64,000 nucleotides of DNA from Channa striata. Taxonomy: Eukaryota > Chordata > Actinopteri > Anabantiformes > Channidae. The position numbers and the translations under genes are program-made. Location: assembly GCA_033026295.1 (NCBI GenBank), contig CM065168.1, positions 39,258,875-39,322,874 on the forward strand, in the 5' to 3' direction. Shown here piece after piece: positions 22,491-35,450 of this stretch; position 1 is the stretch's first letter; each line of letters opens with the position of its first letter. Below the pieces are notes generated by a model, which saw only the letters and a program-made list of their open reading frames with translations, did no database searches and was not told the DNA's origin.

Positions 22491-24679
22491 TGTGACCGGA
22501 TTTTCGGTGCCCTGGCAAGGTTGTTCAAGGGCTGCAAAAACAGCTGAGACATTCACACACTGGAATTGTCTAGAATTTGCAGAGGATGGTGCAATGCAAA
22601 AAACGTGCAGTCAGCAGTTTTTGTGTGTGCAAAAAACAACTTGTCACAGAGATGTGTCAGAGGAGAAAGGCCAGAATCATTTAAGCCAACAGTAAAGTCA
22701 CAAGTATGCTAACACCAGCACAGTGCAACAGTGGACATTTCTGAATGTACTGAAGCTCAACGCGCGTGACCTGCAGAGGCAGAATGCTGCACTGCTGTCC
22801 ACGTGAACATGGATCTAAGTCACATCCATGTATTTATTCTGCATCCTGTTGAAGACAGCCCAGCGCAAAGAGTGTTTTCTTTGACACACATCAGGCGCTG
22901 CCATAAACACTGAGCATCACTCGAAAGCCACCGTGTACCCAACTATTGTCGCTGATGAGCTGCGTCTCCTCACGATCACACGCTGTACTTCCAGTATGTT
23001 AATGCGCCATGCGACACTCATAATCTCAGGATGGTTACGGGAACACGACAATGACTTCAGATAATGGAAGCTTCTGCAATTCTCCAAGTTTCACTCAATG
23101 GGGATTGGCAGCTTGAATGTGTAGTTCGAAGGTCTGTGGAATAAGGAGTAAGGATTCTATCTACTGCTGGTTATACTGCAGGTATCAATTCAGCAAAAAT
23201 GCATTTTATTAGAAAAGCTTCACTAAAATGTAGTTTACATAGGAATATACTGCAAAGGTGGCACTACGCTGCAATGAGTGTGTATTAATGATGATCGGTA
23301 TCATCAATTGTACATTTGTAATTGTACATTTGCAACTTCTTACGTGTGCACGGAGCTTTCATTGGATAAAAACGGATGCATTTAGTAGACGGACAAAACA
23401 TTTTGCATCTCCACGATGTAACTGGCACCGACTTCTTGTCAAGTTAGTCCTCACTTTTTTCACTCGCCGCTCCACGAGGTGGATGTGCTCGCTGTGCCCC
23501 GACTGATTATGTATCTCCACCAATCACAAGACTTGTGCTATTTAGTTTTACTAAATCAGGGTAAGCACTTTATCCAGTGGCCTATAAAGGCAAGGAGCAG
23601 CGATACAAGAGCGCCCAGAGCATTGCTTCGCTGCCGAGTAGCAGCTTAACGGGCTTATAACGGAGCAGGAGAGCGAGTCAATCAGCTGCTATTGAGTGAC
23701 TCTGTAATGGCCAGCCTGACCATCACACTCCCCAGAGAGCCCGTTTTGCTTTCCATTAAGACTGTCATTACACTGAGAGGCACAACACAGCCACCGAGCC
23801 AGTGTGTCTTGGGTGGAAATGTAAAACAAAGACTTTTTAGATGAACTCAGAATTGTGACTATGGCGAAGACGATAATGTCCTCACATTTGCATTAAATGA
23901 GATTTAAAGACGTTGAGATCAAGCAGCGCTTTACTTTTTGCACCCTGCCGATATATGGTGAGCCAAGACTTATAGCAAATCTAAAGAATTGTATCTGCGC
24001 CTTTTCTTTGCAGCACAGTTTTTATAGAATTAAAGCCACGAGATGCGATTTGGGGAAAGTAAGTGATCACTATCACGAAGACGTGAAAGCTCACTCCTGG
24101 TACATCATATTCTGAAGATTATAGTCGTTAGTTGCGCCTTAACTGCTGTAACAAGTGCCTGTGTTAATCAACACCCACTCATTCATTTTAAAAAGAGTGG
24201 CAAAAATTCCACTAGTATTACTGATTGACCTCAGTAATAAAACATAACATAAAGTTTTCAGCTTTCTGAAATTCAACTTTAAAACTGAAAAAAACTCTAG
24301 AGCTCATAGCAGAGCTGCTGTGTTGGATTGTGTTCCGTTGTACGGTTGTGCCTAATGAAGTGGTCAGTGAATCTATCACAAACCTTGTGTCCCTGTCAGC
24401 TCTGTCGAATCTGTCACTTTCCAAATGTTGTCACGTAGACCTCCATTTTGGGTTTGTATGTCCACAAAAGATTCATTTAAAGATAAAGAACATAAACCAA
24501 AAAGCATGCACAATATGGCCTGTTTTGGTGCATATTTAAATACAAAATAAAAATTAAATGTTGCATATTGCTTTAAAAAAAAAAACAGAAAACCACAGAT
24601 TGTATTTCTTTGTAAGAGGATCCAGCGTCCCACACTGACTGAAGGGGAACTTGTTGCTGTCCCTGTCAGCCGGTTCACT
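22491..24679. other. Gene-free unique sequence
   Basis: Non-repetitive apart from a 14-base tandem duplication at 23306-23333 and an A run near 24576-24585. 23500-23800 is GC-balanced and could be a conserved block. The longest frame, minus 24376-24699 (107 codons), has no recognised domain. No RNA gene or transposon seen. Confidence 0.5.
23306..23333. repeat. 14-bp tandem duplication
   Basis: AATTGTACATTTGT (23306-23319) is followed at once by AATTGTACATTTGC (23320-23333). Only the last base differs. Confidence 0.85.
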
Positions 24680-25010
24680 GGCCCGGGAGGGAGAGCCATT
24701 CGTTTTAATCAAGCGCCACTCTAATTGCGGGGCCTCCCATCTTCATAAAGGTAATTACTAGAAATGTCAGACTCTACGTGTGCTCCCCTCCCCTAGACCT
24801 GACCCATGAATAGCAATAAACCACAAGGCTGGACATGTATCTTTATAAGAGGGAAAAGCCATGGCATCTACTTGACTGGAACGATTAGTCAATATTAGCC
24901 ACAGATGGCCTCCATAACAGAATTAAATGTCCGTGAGTTACTCGAAATATCCTCAGTGAAATTTCATGAACAAATCATTTGATGGAAGTGGCGGATTGAA
25001 TGAAGCAACT
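24680..25010. promoter_or_regulatory. Candidate conserved non-coding block
   Basis: Complex sequence free of simple repeats. It contains GTTTTAATCAAGCG, CTCTAATTGCGG, GGTAATTACTAG and CAATATTAGCC words, and closely spaced ATTA/TAAT cores. By eye it is one of the more enhancer-like stretches in the window. This rests on motif content alone. Confidence 0.3.
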
Positions 25011-26630
25011 TCCTGAAAAGAATTACTATGTCAAGTAAAGTGTAGCACCACAGCAGGGGAAATTAGGGGTAAATTATGCTTATATTTTTATATTCGGTAT
25101 ATGATCTAATATTTTACTTGATATTATCTGTATGCAAAGTGAGTACATGGAGCCCAGCCAGGCTTTTTATGTGATGAAACCTAGAGGGCAGTCTGGGTGG
25201 ATGTCTTTAGATATTGGAGGCATTAAAATAAATTAGAATATATATTGGTAATAGTAATGGCCAGGCAGTCTAACATGGTGCCAGCCACTGCTCAGTTAGA
25301 AAGAGTGACTAGAGTAACAAATTAAAGAAAACTGAAAATTAAACTGAACATTTAAAATTGATTAAATGTAGCTTTAAAAGTTTATTGTCTGTATTGTCTT
25401 TTAATGGACATTTTATTCATGTTTTTTTCATTCATATTTTATTTGTTTGGTGACATTGACATTGTCTCTTTTGAGAGTGTCAGGCCGTTGCTTATCATTT
25501 TTGAGTCATCTTGCACCTTTTTGTCAAGTCATTTTACTTCATTTGAAGCAAGATGAAAATGAAACATTAACTCGGGGCTCGTGTGTCCCCTGGCCTCTTG
25601 GGTCCTTGAGCCTGTGGCCGGTAGTTTAGTTTCATGTAAATAGAACAGGGAATGTTCTGTGACAGCAAAAGTAGAAAAATAACCATAGTTAAAAATGTAT
25701 TTGTTTCTCCTAAAATGCACTAAGGGAGAGGAGAGAAATACAAGTAGAGAATTGTTGTCATCACAAAATACTGAAATATACATAGATCCGCTAGCAAATC
25801 CAGCAACCTTTCACAAGTCAAGCATCCCGCTCTTACTATATTTGATTCGTTTCAGCCGCTGCAGGTTGAAACTCACGCTGAATTCAACTGTGCACAGCAT
25901 CCCACAATTCCACAGTCTCATCACCTCTTTGATGTAGCGTCCCTGTCTCCTGAACTTTGACTGATCGCTCTCTCTGGGCCTCAGCAGAGTGTCAGGAGAA
26001 TGGATGAGTTGTTCGAGAGTGACTGACAGCTACCAGGCAGCGGCTGGTCCCCCCAGCAACCGCAGCTCAGCCTGTCTGTCTTTAAAAGCTGCCAGTAATT
26101 GAATAATAAGTACATTTTTAGGATGCAGGCAATGTTTGCCAAATGCCTACATCACTTTGAAACATAAAGGGGCTCTGCTATGTGGTGCCAAGCATCTTTC
26201 ACTCAAAGCAAAATAGGGTTTTATTTGAATTTATTCTTGGCCTTACAGAGCAGATTTTGGAAGCCAGAAGCACGCTTTTAAATTCAAATCATTGCATTGT
26301 ACCCATACTGAGGATGCAGTGGGGACAGCTGTCATGCACATGCCTTTTAATTAGTTAAATACTTGACATTTCTCTGTACGCTAACAAACCCGGCGCATCG
26401 TACATATGGTAACAAATACAAGTTGAATTGTTATGGATCCATCATATCCCCCCTAGTACAAGCGTTAATTTGGTCCAACCCACGCACAGGATATCAAGAA
26501 ATCAATATTGCTTTCCCATGTCTGTGGCTCCGCTAGGTGGGCCTAATTGAAATGTATGAGGGAGCCTGCTAAATGATCTGTGCAGGCAAGGGAGCCAGAG
26601 TGATTGCAAACATATGGAACGGTTCCTTAG
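25011..26630. other. AT-rich gene-free stretch
   Basis: 25060-25460 is AT-rich; the rest is unique. Open frames of up to 88 codons show no known motif. No repeat family recognised. Confidence 0.5.
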
Positions 26631-26689
26631 ACAAGAGAAACATTTGTACAATGCTGAGAGAGAAACAGACAGAGGAGCACAAGAGCGAG

Positions 26690-26750
26690 AGCCGAGCCAA
26701 AGAGTGAGAAAGAAAGAAAGAACGAAAGAAAGAGAGAGAGAGAGAGAGAA
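26690..26750. repeat. Purine simple repeat (GAAA)n/(GA)n
   Basis: AGAAAGAAAG-type tetranucleotide repeats (from about 26707) grade into (GA)n ending at 26750. On the minus strand these create Ser/Leu-rich spurious frames. Confidence 0.9.
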
Positions 26751-28860
26751 CAGATGAAGCGGAGTCACTCATTTCATTCTGCGGTACGTGATGTTTCGTA
26801 ATGTTCGTACAGCTCGACCCGGGAACGGATCTTTCATGAGATTCTGACAGCTTTCTGTCTGCGTCAGTTACACAGAGATATGAAGGTAGAGAAAGCTCAG
26901 CAAGATGTGGGCGTCGGCACATTATCCACCCATTAAAAACGACTGACGGTGCAAACCTGGAGTTTGTCCTTTCACTGTTGCACTCCAACTCCAAAGGCTG
27001 ACCTGCACGATAGCGAAATTCTGCTTTCTAATGCTTCTTCACGCTTCCTTCTTGCCTCTCTCGTCCCCTCCGTCCTCCATCCATCTCTCTTACCACGTCC
27101 ATCTCGCTCTCTAATAAGCTATTGACATTTTACTTAGTAATGACTGCAAAAATAATGGCTCTTGTGTTGTCCAGAATGGGCAATGACTAGAAGTGGCATT
27201 TTCTAACCTCCACAACAGGTAGACAGCCAGGCTCATTCGATTCCAATTGGTCGGTTTGATTGGGCTGTCTTCTCTGGGTAAAGGGTACCATCCCCTGTGC
27301 ACTGAATTGGCACTCCACCACCCCACAATGCAGAGATTAGTCAGTGCCATCTTGGCTTAATGCGTCACAAGTGAGTGCGTCTAACACAAGTGAGTCATGT
27401 CCATTAGAACTATTGCGAGGAGTTACACTGTGAACCGCACAACACGTGGTGCGCACAAACGTCAGCGTTGCACATGATTAGGAGTAGGGCGTAATAATGA
27501 GTTTTATTGTGGGATAAAAATGTGTTTCTTGTTCAACGATCCCTGTGGAAGATTGTGAAATTGTGCAGTCGAACAGCAGCTTTCACTTTGATAGAGAGAA
27601 GAACTTAAACCCTGTGCAAAAACGCTGGGTTGTTGAGAGTTTTCACTATTTCTTAACTACCAGAGCAGGGATTATTTTATGACGTCCGACTGGCAATAAT
27701 GATTCTATACAAATGTCGCTCGAGGCTACAAACCAGGATGGGGACACACGCCTACAGCCTAAGCAGGGTCCACGAGCGAGTGTTAAAGAGTGCTGATAGA
27801 GCTCGCAGGTTATCTACACCTTGCACATTGCTTCACAAATGGGAATGGATCTGGATGTTGGAAGTGCACACACTCGCACGTGAACTACACATGCCCTGCA
27901 TCAATTTTCCCAGGCAGAAAAGGTCAAATGATTAGCGTTTTGAGAATTGTGCCCTCAAAGTGATCGGCAAGTAATGATAAAAATGTCAGTGTGACGCACC
28001 AAAAAAAGTGTTATTGTCACGCTTCCGACAAAGACGGTTCCCCAAAATTTCACAAGGTTCTAAGTGAGAGCACAGAAATACCACAAAAGAGCATCTATTA
28101 TTTATTTCGTCAATGCATCGACGCGGGCAGCTGTCGGTGAAGTCATGACAAATTGCAGTATGGAATCAGCGCCATTAGGTGCAGAAGTAAAAAGTTAACA
28201 GACATGTAGAGATTGAGTTTAACAGGATCATGGAAATTCAGGCTTTTCAAAGTCGTGACCTTTGGTTTTAATGCAAATGTATGGCATTTTCAAACGTACA
28301 CCCATTTAAGAGGAGGAAATTACATACACACAGGATCACATGCACCGCTGATGCCACGGCAATTGAGTTGAGTGACGTGCAGAATTGATTCGGCTGGCAC
28401 AGATCCGATTTCCTTGATATGCACTAATGCCCAAGTTTTATATTTCCCATCTGCATATGTGCAGTACATGTCTCTGTCATTCCTACATACTACTAAGTGT
28501 GTTGGAGCCGGCGCGATGGAGCCGAGTGTGTACAGATGTGCTAATCCATTTGTTTAAATACATCTGACATGTTCATTAAGCTGCTAAGCCACACACCCTC
28601 ACATTTTTCCCTTTTCTCTCTCTACCAAAAGCTGCTTTTTCTTACCGCATTGAGACGGTAATTACCATGCAGTCAAATGAGAGGATGGCAAGCAGAAACA
28701 CAGCGCTCGTCCGTGGCCGCCTGCCAGCCAAGCTACTTACGCTGTGGAGCACACAGCACTCAGGCACTACAGGCCAGAGTCGGCTGCGTACGACTCCGGC
28801 TTCCTGAGCTAATAAAGATCATCTCTCTGGCTGAGGATTTTTGGAGTGAACATGATCTAG
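26751..28860. other. Gene-free stretch
   Basis: Unique sequence. The 141-codon minus frame 26569-26994 runs through the purine repeat and is Ser/Leu-rich, so it is an artefact of low complexity. 28320-28560 and 28630-28860 are GC-balanced and may be conserved blocks. An octamer ATGCAAAT sits at 28271-28278. Confidence 0.45.
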
Positions 28861-29420
28861 CACGTTGAAAATCCTTGAGAGGAGATATGTTTGTGGGCGA
28901 CTGAGCCGTAAGTGGCTGAAAAACACCAAAACAGAAAAAGAAAAGCAAAGACCAATGCCGGGATACTGAGGCATGGCAGATATAACTGGGTTACACTAAG
29001 TCAGATGATGACATCCTTATCTGATATGCACAGCTCAATGCACGATGAGTCACCAGCACTACTCCGAACACGGCATTCAGACAGGCCCGGTAGCCGACTG
29101 TGGCATTTTCACCAATTCTGAAAAGGAAAATGAAAGGTTGTCCACTGTCTTTCCACTCCAGCAGCGTTAGAGACTCTCTGCCTGTTTGCCCGCCTGCTTT
29201 TCAGCCGCGCCGCTGCCAACTTGGCACATTACCCGGGCACTACGCTGGTGTCGGCAACGAGCCATCCCCACCGGCTCCATGATTGCCATGATCTGGGTCG
29301 GTGAGAGTATTACACGGCCACCTGGAAAGAGGCGAACACCTGGACGCAGCTTAGCGGCCAGCTCAGCCATAATACAAGTCTTTTTTTTCTGCCAGTATAT
29401 ATAAAACCTCCTTCCTCTCT
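28861..29420. other. GC-balanced block open on both strands
   Basis: 29160-29360 is GC-rich and open in two plus frames (29100-29282 and 29186-29404) and one minus frame (29167-29370), each 60-72 codons. Simultaneous openness points to base composition rather than coding. It could be a conserved regulatory block. None of the translations is recognised. Confidence 0.3.
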
Positions 29421-31700
29421 CTCATATGGTGCACACAAGTGATTAGGCATTGTGTAAGCTCGCTGTCAGTCTCCAGTAGGTAACATTTAACAGAATCAAA
29501 GCGCATTCAGTCTTCAACCTGTTCACAGGCCAGCTGAAAGTAATGTCAGCTGCCTCATCGTGCATTGTGCGACACGCAGCAGGTTGTACTCTGGACCTAA
29601 CAGGGACTTTCTGCAAAATTAAAGAAAATTATCAGCAGTGCATCGCACAGCAAGTTTGTCAGGGTTTTTTTTTTATGTAGCAGAGACACAGTGTGTTCTT
29701 ACCGCTGTCAGCGGAGGCGACTGGGGTGCTTTTGTTGTAACGGGGTCAGGTAGTACATTATGCATCACCACCTGGGTGTATGCGGCAGTCCCATTAGGCC
29801 AGAAGACAGAGACACGGGGAGACTTCCGTTATATGACTGATTGTGTTGTTTTTTTTTTTCTAAAGTCATCATGTTAAAACCCAAATAAATGTACCGTATA
29901 TTGCATTTTTTTCGGCATTTCAAATCCTTAATCCTTTGTGCTCGACAACCAGTTCAACAATGTCATGCGACGTCGTTCCAAAAACGGTACTCTCGACCTC
30001 TGTCATAAATTTCACTTTGTGCAATTATTTTTGTTTATCTCCCGTCTTTTTCTACATTCCTAGCCTGTGTTTCCCTATTGTTAATGCTTAACTGAAATTG
30101 TGCGGATGCATTTGCTACATCGTTCAAATAAATCTGTCCTTACGGACAGTGAGGTAGCCGACTGGTTCGGTCCCCTTGCACTTATGCCTTGCGTAATCTC
30201 TCTTCTATTATTGGATAATCCTGTCTTTCTCCTTGGCCTTAGAAATTCTCACACTTTTTAATTTTCAGTAGATAAGGAAGAAATATAATGCACTCTACAC
30301 TACTTTGTCTCTTGTCGAGAATTCATTATAAAACATAAGTAACCAGTCACATTATGTTGTCATCCATTGTAAAAAAAAATCCTCGAGGACGTGAACCCAA
30401 GATAAGTTGCCACAAGACAGGTGTTGTCCTCTATTGGAGCACACTACCTATATTTATATCGCATTATTCACACAGAAAAACTTTTTCTCCTTCTTGGGAG
30501 AACCTGTATTCATTAAATATGGTTCTCCTTCAGTAAGTTCACGAGTCACAATTTACAAACAGTGGGATATGAAACCATGCCTCAGAGACCCTGACGAGGT
30601 AAAACGTCTGACTTTTTGTGATCTTGACAACGGACCTCACAGGGAGCCGTCAAAGTCAGACAGCTCTCACAAAGGTGTTGCGCAAAACCCAGAATCTCAG
30701 GTAGTCTTCATTATATACATGCATCAGAGCCATTACGCACGTTGAAAATATGGCCAAAGATTAGAAAGCCGATGGATCAAAGATGCTCAGGGGCGACGGT
30801 GCTGATCGCAGGTGGGTAGAACACAACAGGAGCAACATGGAAAGGTCACGCAAGCAAAGACTGTGGATGAGGCGGGAGAATTTGTGGCCGAATTAAGCGA
30901 AGCACAGAATTTGTGCTAATTACTGGTCCTCTGGGTGGTTGTTAGCCGGGAATGTCCACTGCTTATGTGTGCTTATATAAGCAATCAATGGCTTTAATTA
31001 GACTATTAGGTGGTACCGGGTCCCGGCAGACTCCTTCCAAGGCTCAGGCAGCCTTGTTGTTTACCTTCCTGATTGCTGAAAGTGCAGCACGTTGGGAGGT
31101 TGTTAAGGACACGGACGCCGAGGGTTGCCTGTTTGGTTAGTTTCACACGTGTGAGTAGACGCTAACTGTGTGACTTAGCGTTTGTTTACTAATGGTTAGC
31201 GCGAGAACAGCTGACACGTCTTCAGGTAGGATTTAACCACACTAGCAGCACAGCTTTGGGCGTGACGCTGTTTATATTAGCCAGGCTAACTCTCACATGA
31301 GCCAATAAAATAATAATAATTAAAAGTCATATCTTTGTTTATATATTCTTTAATAGTCCACCTTCTATTCTCTCTTTTTAGCACAGCACTGTGTTTACAA
31401 TCCCCAGAATTTTGCTCCATTTTCCCCCAATTTCGTTTTGAGGCGCGGGATAATCCAACAGTGGCCTTTTCCATGAACCGCCATAGCAGCTTTGTAGATC
31501 CAATAACACTGCATTTACTAAGCAAACATGCTGAAAAAACACTGTGGTGCTTCCCTATCTTCATATTCAATATTCCACATCACGCAGATTCCCTGACCCC
31601 TCAGAAATGAAATGCTGTGAAATAGGAAACCGTAATGCTGGTATTATTTTCAGTAGCCTTTTATCTTGAAGAGCTGGATTTTTATATAAGCAACCGCGGC
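29421..31700. other. Gene-free unique sequence
   Basis: AT-rich to balanced unique DNA with short T or A runs (near 29851-29859 and 30371-30378). The 112-codon plus frame 30407-30745 and the 94-codon minus frame 31286-31570 have no recognised domain. A box-B-like GGTTCGGTCC near 30164 has no A box upstream. No transposon seen. Confidence 0.5.
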
Positions 31701-32423
31701 GACATGGAGAGGGGGTTTCAGTGCTGGCTTTCATCCGTGAGGGAGGAACAGAGATGTACAGAGAGGCAGAGACACACTAGTGGAGCGGGATGGGTAATGA
31801 AGAGGGGAGGTGGAGGAGGAAGAGGGGGAGAAAAAAAAATGTTGGTCTGGGCTCGTGAAGAGACAAAGGCGGAAAGATTTCGTTGAAAGAGGAATGAGAG
31901 AGGGACAGTCAGAGCTGGGAGGTGAAAGGGAGATCTGTAATAACTTCATGCATGTTTAAGCAGAGTAGGTGCCAGCGCCGACACAGAGAGATGACACCAG
32001 GTGCACTGTAGCACCTCTCGAGCGGAGAGGGTGGAGGAAGTGAAGCCGGATAGACACACACACACACACACATAAACACACGTGGGAACTATTCGAGAAG
32101 GTGAAAATTAAGCAACTGTAAGTTGTTAATTTGGAGAAATGGTAAAATAATCACAAGTTCCAACTTTTAGAACGGGAGAATTACTTCTTTAGCCACACAG
32201 ATGTGGCTTTTTTGATAATCCACAACCTTTTTGTGAAATGTCTCAATGCCAAAATGACCTTTTGAGCAATTACATAAATACATTCTTGCTCCACACATGA
32301 GAAATTCTAAAGATTATGGTGATTTTCTAACATTTTATTTAGCATCATCATGAGCGTTAGCTAGAAAATAGTCACTCTTTATGCTTTATTGAATGAACAA
32401 GAATGAACATGTTAAAACTGAAT
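31701..32423. other. Gene-free stretch with a purine tract and a CA array
   Basis: 31735-31930 is plus-strand purine-rich with several G-runs (AGAGGGGAGG, AGAGGGGGAG). An AC array lies at 32054-32071. The remainder is AT-rich unique sequence. Open frames here are low-complexity. Confidence 0.5.
32054..32071. repeat. (AC)9 microsatellite
   Basis: A perfect AC array. Confidence 0.9.
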
Positions 32424-32640
32424 ATTAATTACTGATGCATTACTTTAATGTCGCAGCTGCTAACGATGCTCCAATGTTTTTAATTCTAACAATCAAATTA
32501 CTTTACAAACTGGTGGATAGATTGTATAAATATACGTATTACAACTTCAATATTTGCCTCTAAAATGTGTGTATAGTCATATAAAGTAAAAGTATGGATC
32601 TATTGTACTTGTACTAATATTATAAACCAATAAAATCATA
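32424..32640 (+). repeat. Diverged copy of a common teleost dispersed repeat
   Basis: The order ATTACTGATGCATTA, GCAGCTGCT, CAATATTTGCCTCTAAAATG, AAGTAAAAGTAT and TACTTGTACT follows an interspersed repeat that I know as very common in percomorph genomes. That repeat ends in a 'tactTGTACTtaagta'-type segment. Here it is old, AT-rich and has no protein. The family class is not known to me. Boundaries are approximate. Confidence 0.5.
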
Positions 32641-34460
32641 ATGAAATAACATGAGCTGTTAAAAGAACTCTATGTCCCTGAGCAACATAATAAATAAATG
32701 TTTCAAAACAATAGAATTTGCCCTTCAAAATATCTGATCTTGCAATACAACATGCAGTTTTGTAAGTACAGCGATTATTCTATTTCGGGGCTTAAGCACT
32801 CACAAGATTGTGCTGTGGCTTAGTAGAAAACAAATTAACAATATTCATACACAACATGTTGCCTGTAAACTCTTCCACTGTCTATCAAACACTTATCTCC
32901 ACAGTCCTGCGCTTTATACCTGCCACTTTTTGCAGCTCAATTTCTATTACTGAACTTGAAAAAGAAAAAAAAAACATATTGCATCAAAACCTAAAATTCA
33001 AAGTTCTCTCAAATTTGCAGTTTACTTTCACAGGAAAGTCATGTTTTTGGAGACAGTGTGTTAACATGCAGGTGTTAGCGTGCTTGTGCACAGCCTGTCA
33101 GGTCTGCTGGCACTGCAGCCGACTGTGAATCTTGCTGGGTTTTGGACTGTGGGTTGGAAACAAACAAACAAACAACAACAGAAAAGATTTTTTAAAACAT
33201 ATTAAATATTCATTAATTGCAGCCGTAAGATTCCCAGCCAGCTCAAACATACAGTATGCTGATTTGATTTAAACCCATTGTGCTCTGTGCCCGGTGTTCT
33301 GCCCTTCACCGACTCTCACTGTCACACACACACACACAGTTGCACACACACTCCTCTCATCTCGCCAGGGAAACCATCCACTGTCAGTGCGAAAAATGGA
33401 GTGGAACAGATGGCATCACAATGATTGAAGCCACCTACAATGGTTCCCACAACTTCCCCATCTTTCCCCCTCATTCTCTGACTCCTTCTCCCCTCGCCCC
33501 TGTTCCCGCGCTCCTGCCCGACTGCACTCGTCGTCTGGCTGCATCACCCCAGTCTCCTCGGTGCCATCCGGGCCCGTAGTCGTTGCCAAAGAGGCTCAGG
33601 CTCAGTGGAAGCCCCGCAAAGTCAGCCAAGGAGGAAGGTGGAGGAAGGAGCACGCTTCTGGTGTTATTCCCCACCTGCTTGCCTCTTGCTCTCATTTTAG
33701 CTGCATTTATTTTTAGCCCGTCACGCGTTCGTGTGCAAGTATCAGCGGTCGCCACCAAGTGATTATAGATCACTGTTTTGCAAGCTAAAATTTCAAGCCC
33801 AGACACTCGAACATGTAGTCATTATGCGCAGGACTATTTTGCTCCTTTGCTCCAGTCACTACTTTCCATTTCCTCCTTTCCATTTTCTCACCCCCTCCCC
33901 TCCCGCCTCGCTCTACCTTACCTCCTCACACCTCCCCAACACCAGGCCTGGTTGCAGAGTGCCAGTCATGTAAATGAGATAGTTAGCAGATCAAAAGGCC
34001 TGGAGAGGAATTTTTAATAGCAGAAGAGGTGTTGATTAGTGTCAGAGAAGGAGAGACAAGGCAAAGTGCAGGAAGCCTCGATTACACCCCGACGCTTTGA
34101 GGCATATGCTGAAGTGGGTGTGTGTGTGTTGACGTGTGTGCATAGGTGTGAGGAAAAAAAAAAACACCACAAAGCACGAGAATGTGCGTCTATGTGTGGC
34201 GTGCATTTACACTATACCTACCGACAACTGTCTATGAGAGTGTGAGTGTGTGTCAGCTTCAAAGTGCGCGCGCCTGCCCTCGGGGGAGATCGTCGTTAAT
34301 GCATAATACATAGCTCCATATTTCCGACTATAACAGCAATAATGTTGGTGTGCTGAGTTTATAAAGAGGAGATCAGGTGTAGGAGAAAGTGATTGCATGG
34401 CATAAACACTAGAACTGATATTGCTTTATTGGGAGAAGTAACTGGCATGAAGATGACAGC
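32641..34460. other. Gene-free stretch
   Basis: It includes an A run near 32960-32971, a CA array at 33323-33338, and a C/T-rich block at 33460-33500 and 33850-33950. 33350-33450 is complex and may be conserved. Open frames of up to 111 codons (minus 33471-33806) reflect the C/T-rich tract and have no recognised domain. Confidence 0.45.
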
Positions 34461-34476
34461 AGCTGAAGATGAAGAT

Positions 34477-34507
34477 CCCACCCACCCCCCACCACCCCTC
34501 CAACCCC
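34477..34507 (-). other. G-quadruplex motif on the minus strand
   Basis: C-runs at 34477-34479, 34481-34483, 34485-34490, 34495-34498 and 34504-34507 give five G-runs on the minus strand. Loops read one, one, four and five bases in plus order. This fits the canonical rule. Confidence 0.7.
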
Positions 34508-35450
34508 ACCACCACCACAAAAACAGGGCGCCAGCAACCATGCTAATCAAGCGCCATACTGCAGGAGGAGTCACGTGGATATTGAGTTACCCCAGTGATT
34601 TAAACCGAGGCTCAAATGAGGTTAAGTGTCGGATTTGGAGGCCTAAAATTTCCAAATGTCTAAATATGATGAAAATCTGGCTTGTTGTTTTGGGGTTTTA
34701 TAATATTTCTATATGCATTTCACACCAACAATGAAGCGTTCTTTGTATTATTAGCACTTTAGGTGGCAGAACTCAACTCTGGTAATACACTGTGTGTGTG
34801 TAGTGTGGAGTTAATTACATTTTAGCTTGACACTAAACAACGTGTGTAGCATGTTTAATTAGACCTCCGAGGGATACTTTCTTTTTCTTTTATTGGCGTC
34901 AAAGTTATGTAACACTTGCCATTTGTCTTACAAATGTTATTCAGAGCGAGATATGATCCAAGTTTTTTTTTGTTTTTTTTTTAAACCAACCTTTATATAA
35001 GGTCTAAGAATAAATAGCAGTTCAAAGCTGGCATACCAGTGGTTATTCAGTCTTTGTCCAGGGTCTTACCCACATGCTTTCGCTCGTGTCAGAATTTTCA
35101 TCTCGCTGCTCTCCCCAGCTGCTTCCTCTCACTTGCCTCGCTCCCGCTCGCTCACACAGATGGCAGATGGGTCGAAGCACTTTAATGAATTTTCTAAGGG
35201 CCTGCGTTGGCAATATTAAAAGGTGCTCCCAAACTTAAACACGTCTCACACCGGAGTCACGTGCATGCGCGCAGTGACATGGGCGCACACATATGAAAAA
35301 GGCTGAAGCCTCCGTGTCTTTCTAATGGATTCAGACATTTAAAGCAGTTCACTCACACACACACACACACACACTGATATTAACTTCTTCACACATCAAT
35401 AACGTCCACAAACTCAGAGGGAATAAACCCGATCCTACACATGTGGACAT
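34508..35450. other. Gene-free stretch
   Basis: Unique sequence with T runs near 34964-34981 and an AC array at 35354-35374. No exon, RNA gene or transposon seen. Confidence 0.5.
35354..35374. repeat. (CA)10 microsatellite
   Basis: A perfect CA array. Confidence 0.95.

Noticed and set aside
526..25283. Shared 15-mer TCTAACATGGTGCCA near 527 and 25269
   Set aside because: A few exact 15-mers are expected by chance between all pairs of positions in 64 kb, and similarity does not extend outward.
26569..26994. 141-codon minus-strand frame rich in Ser and Leu
   Set aside because: A large part is translated (GAAA)n/(GA)n purine repeat.
30155..30180. B-box-like GGTTCGGTCC
   Set aside because: No A box upstream and no acceptor-stem complementarity.
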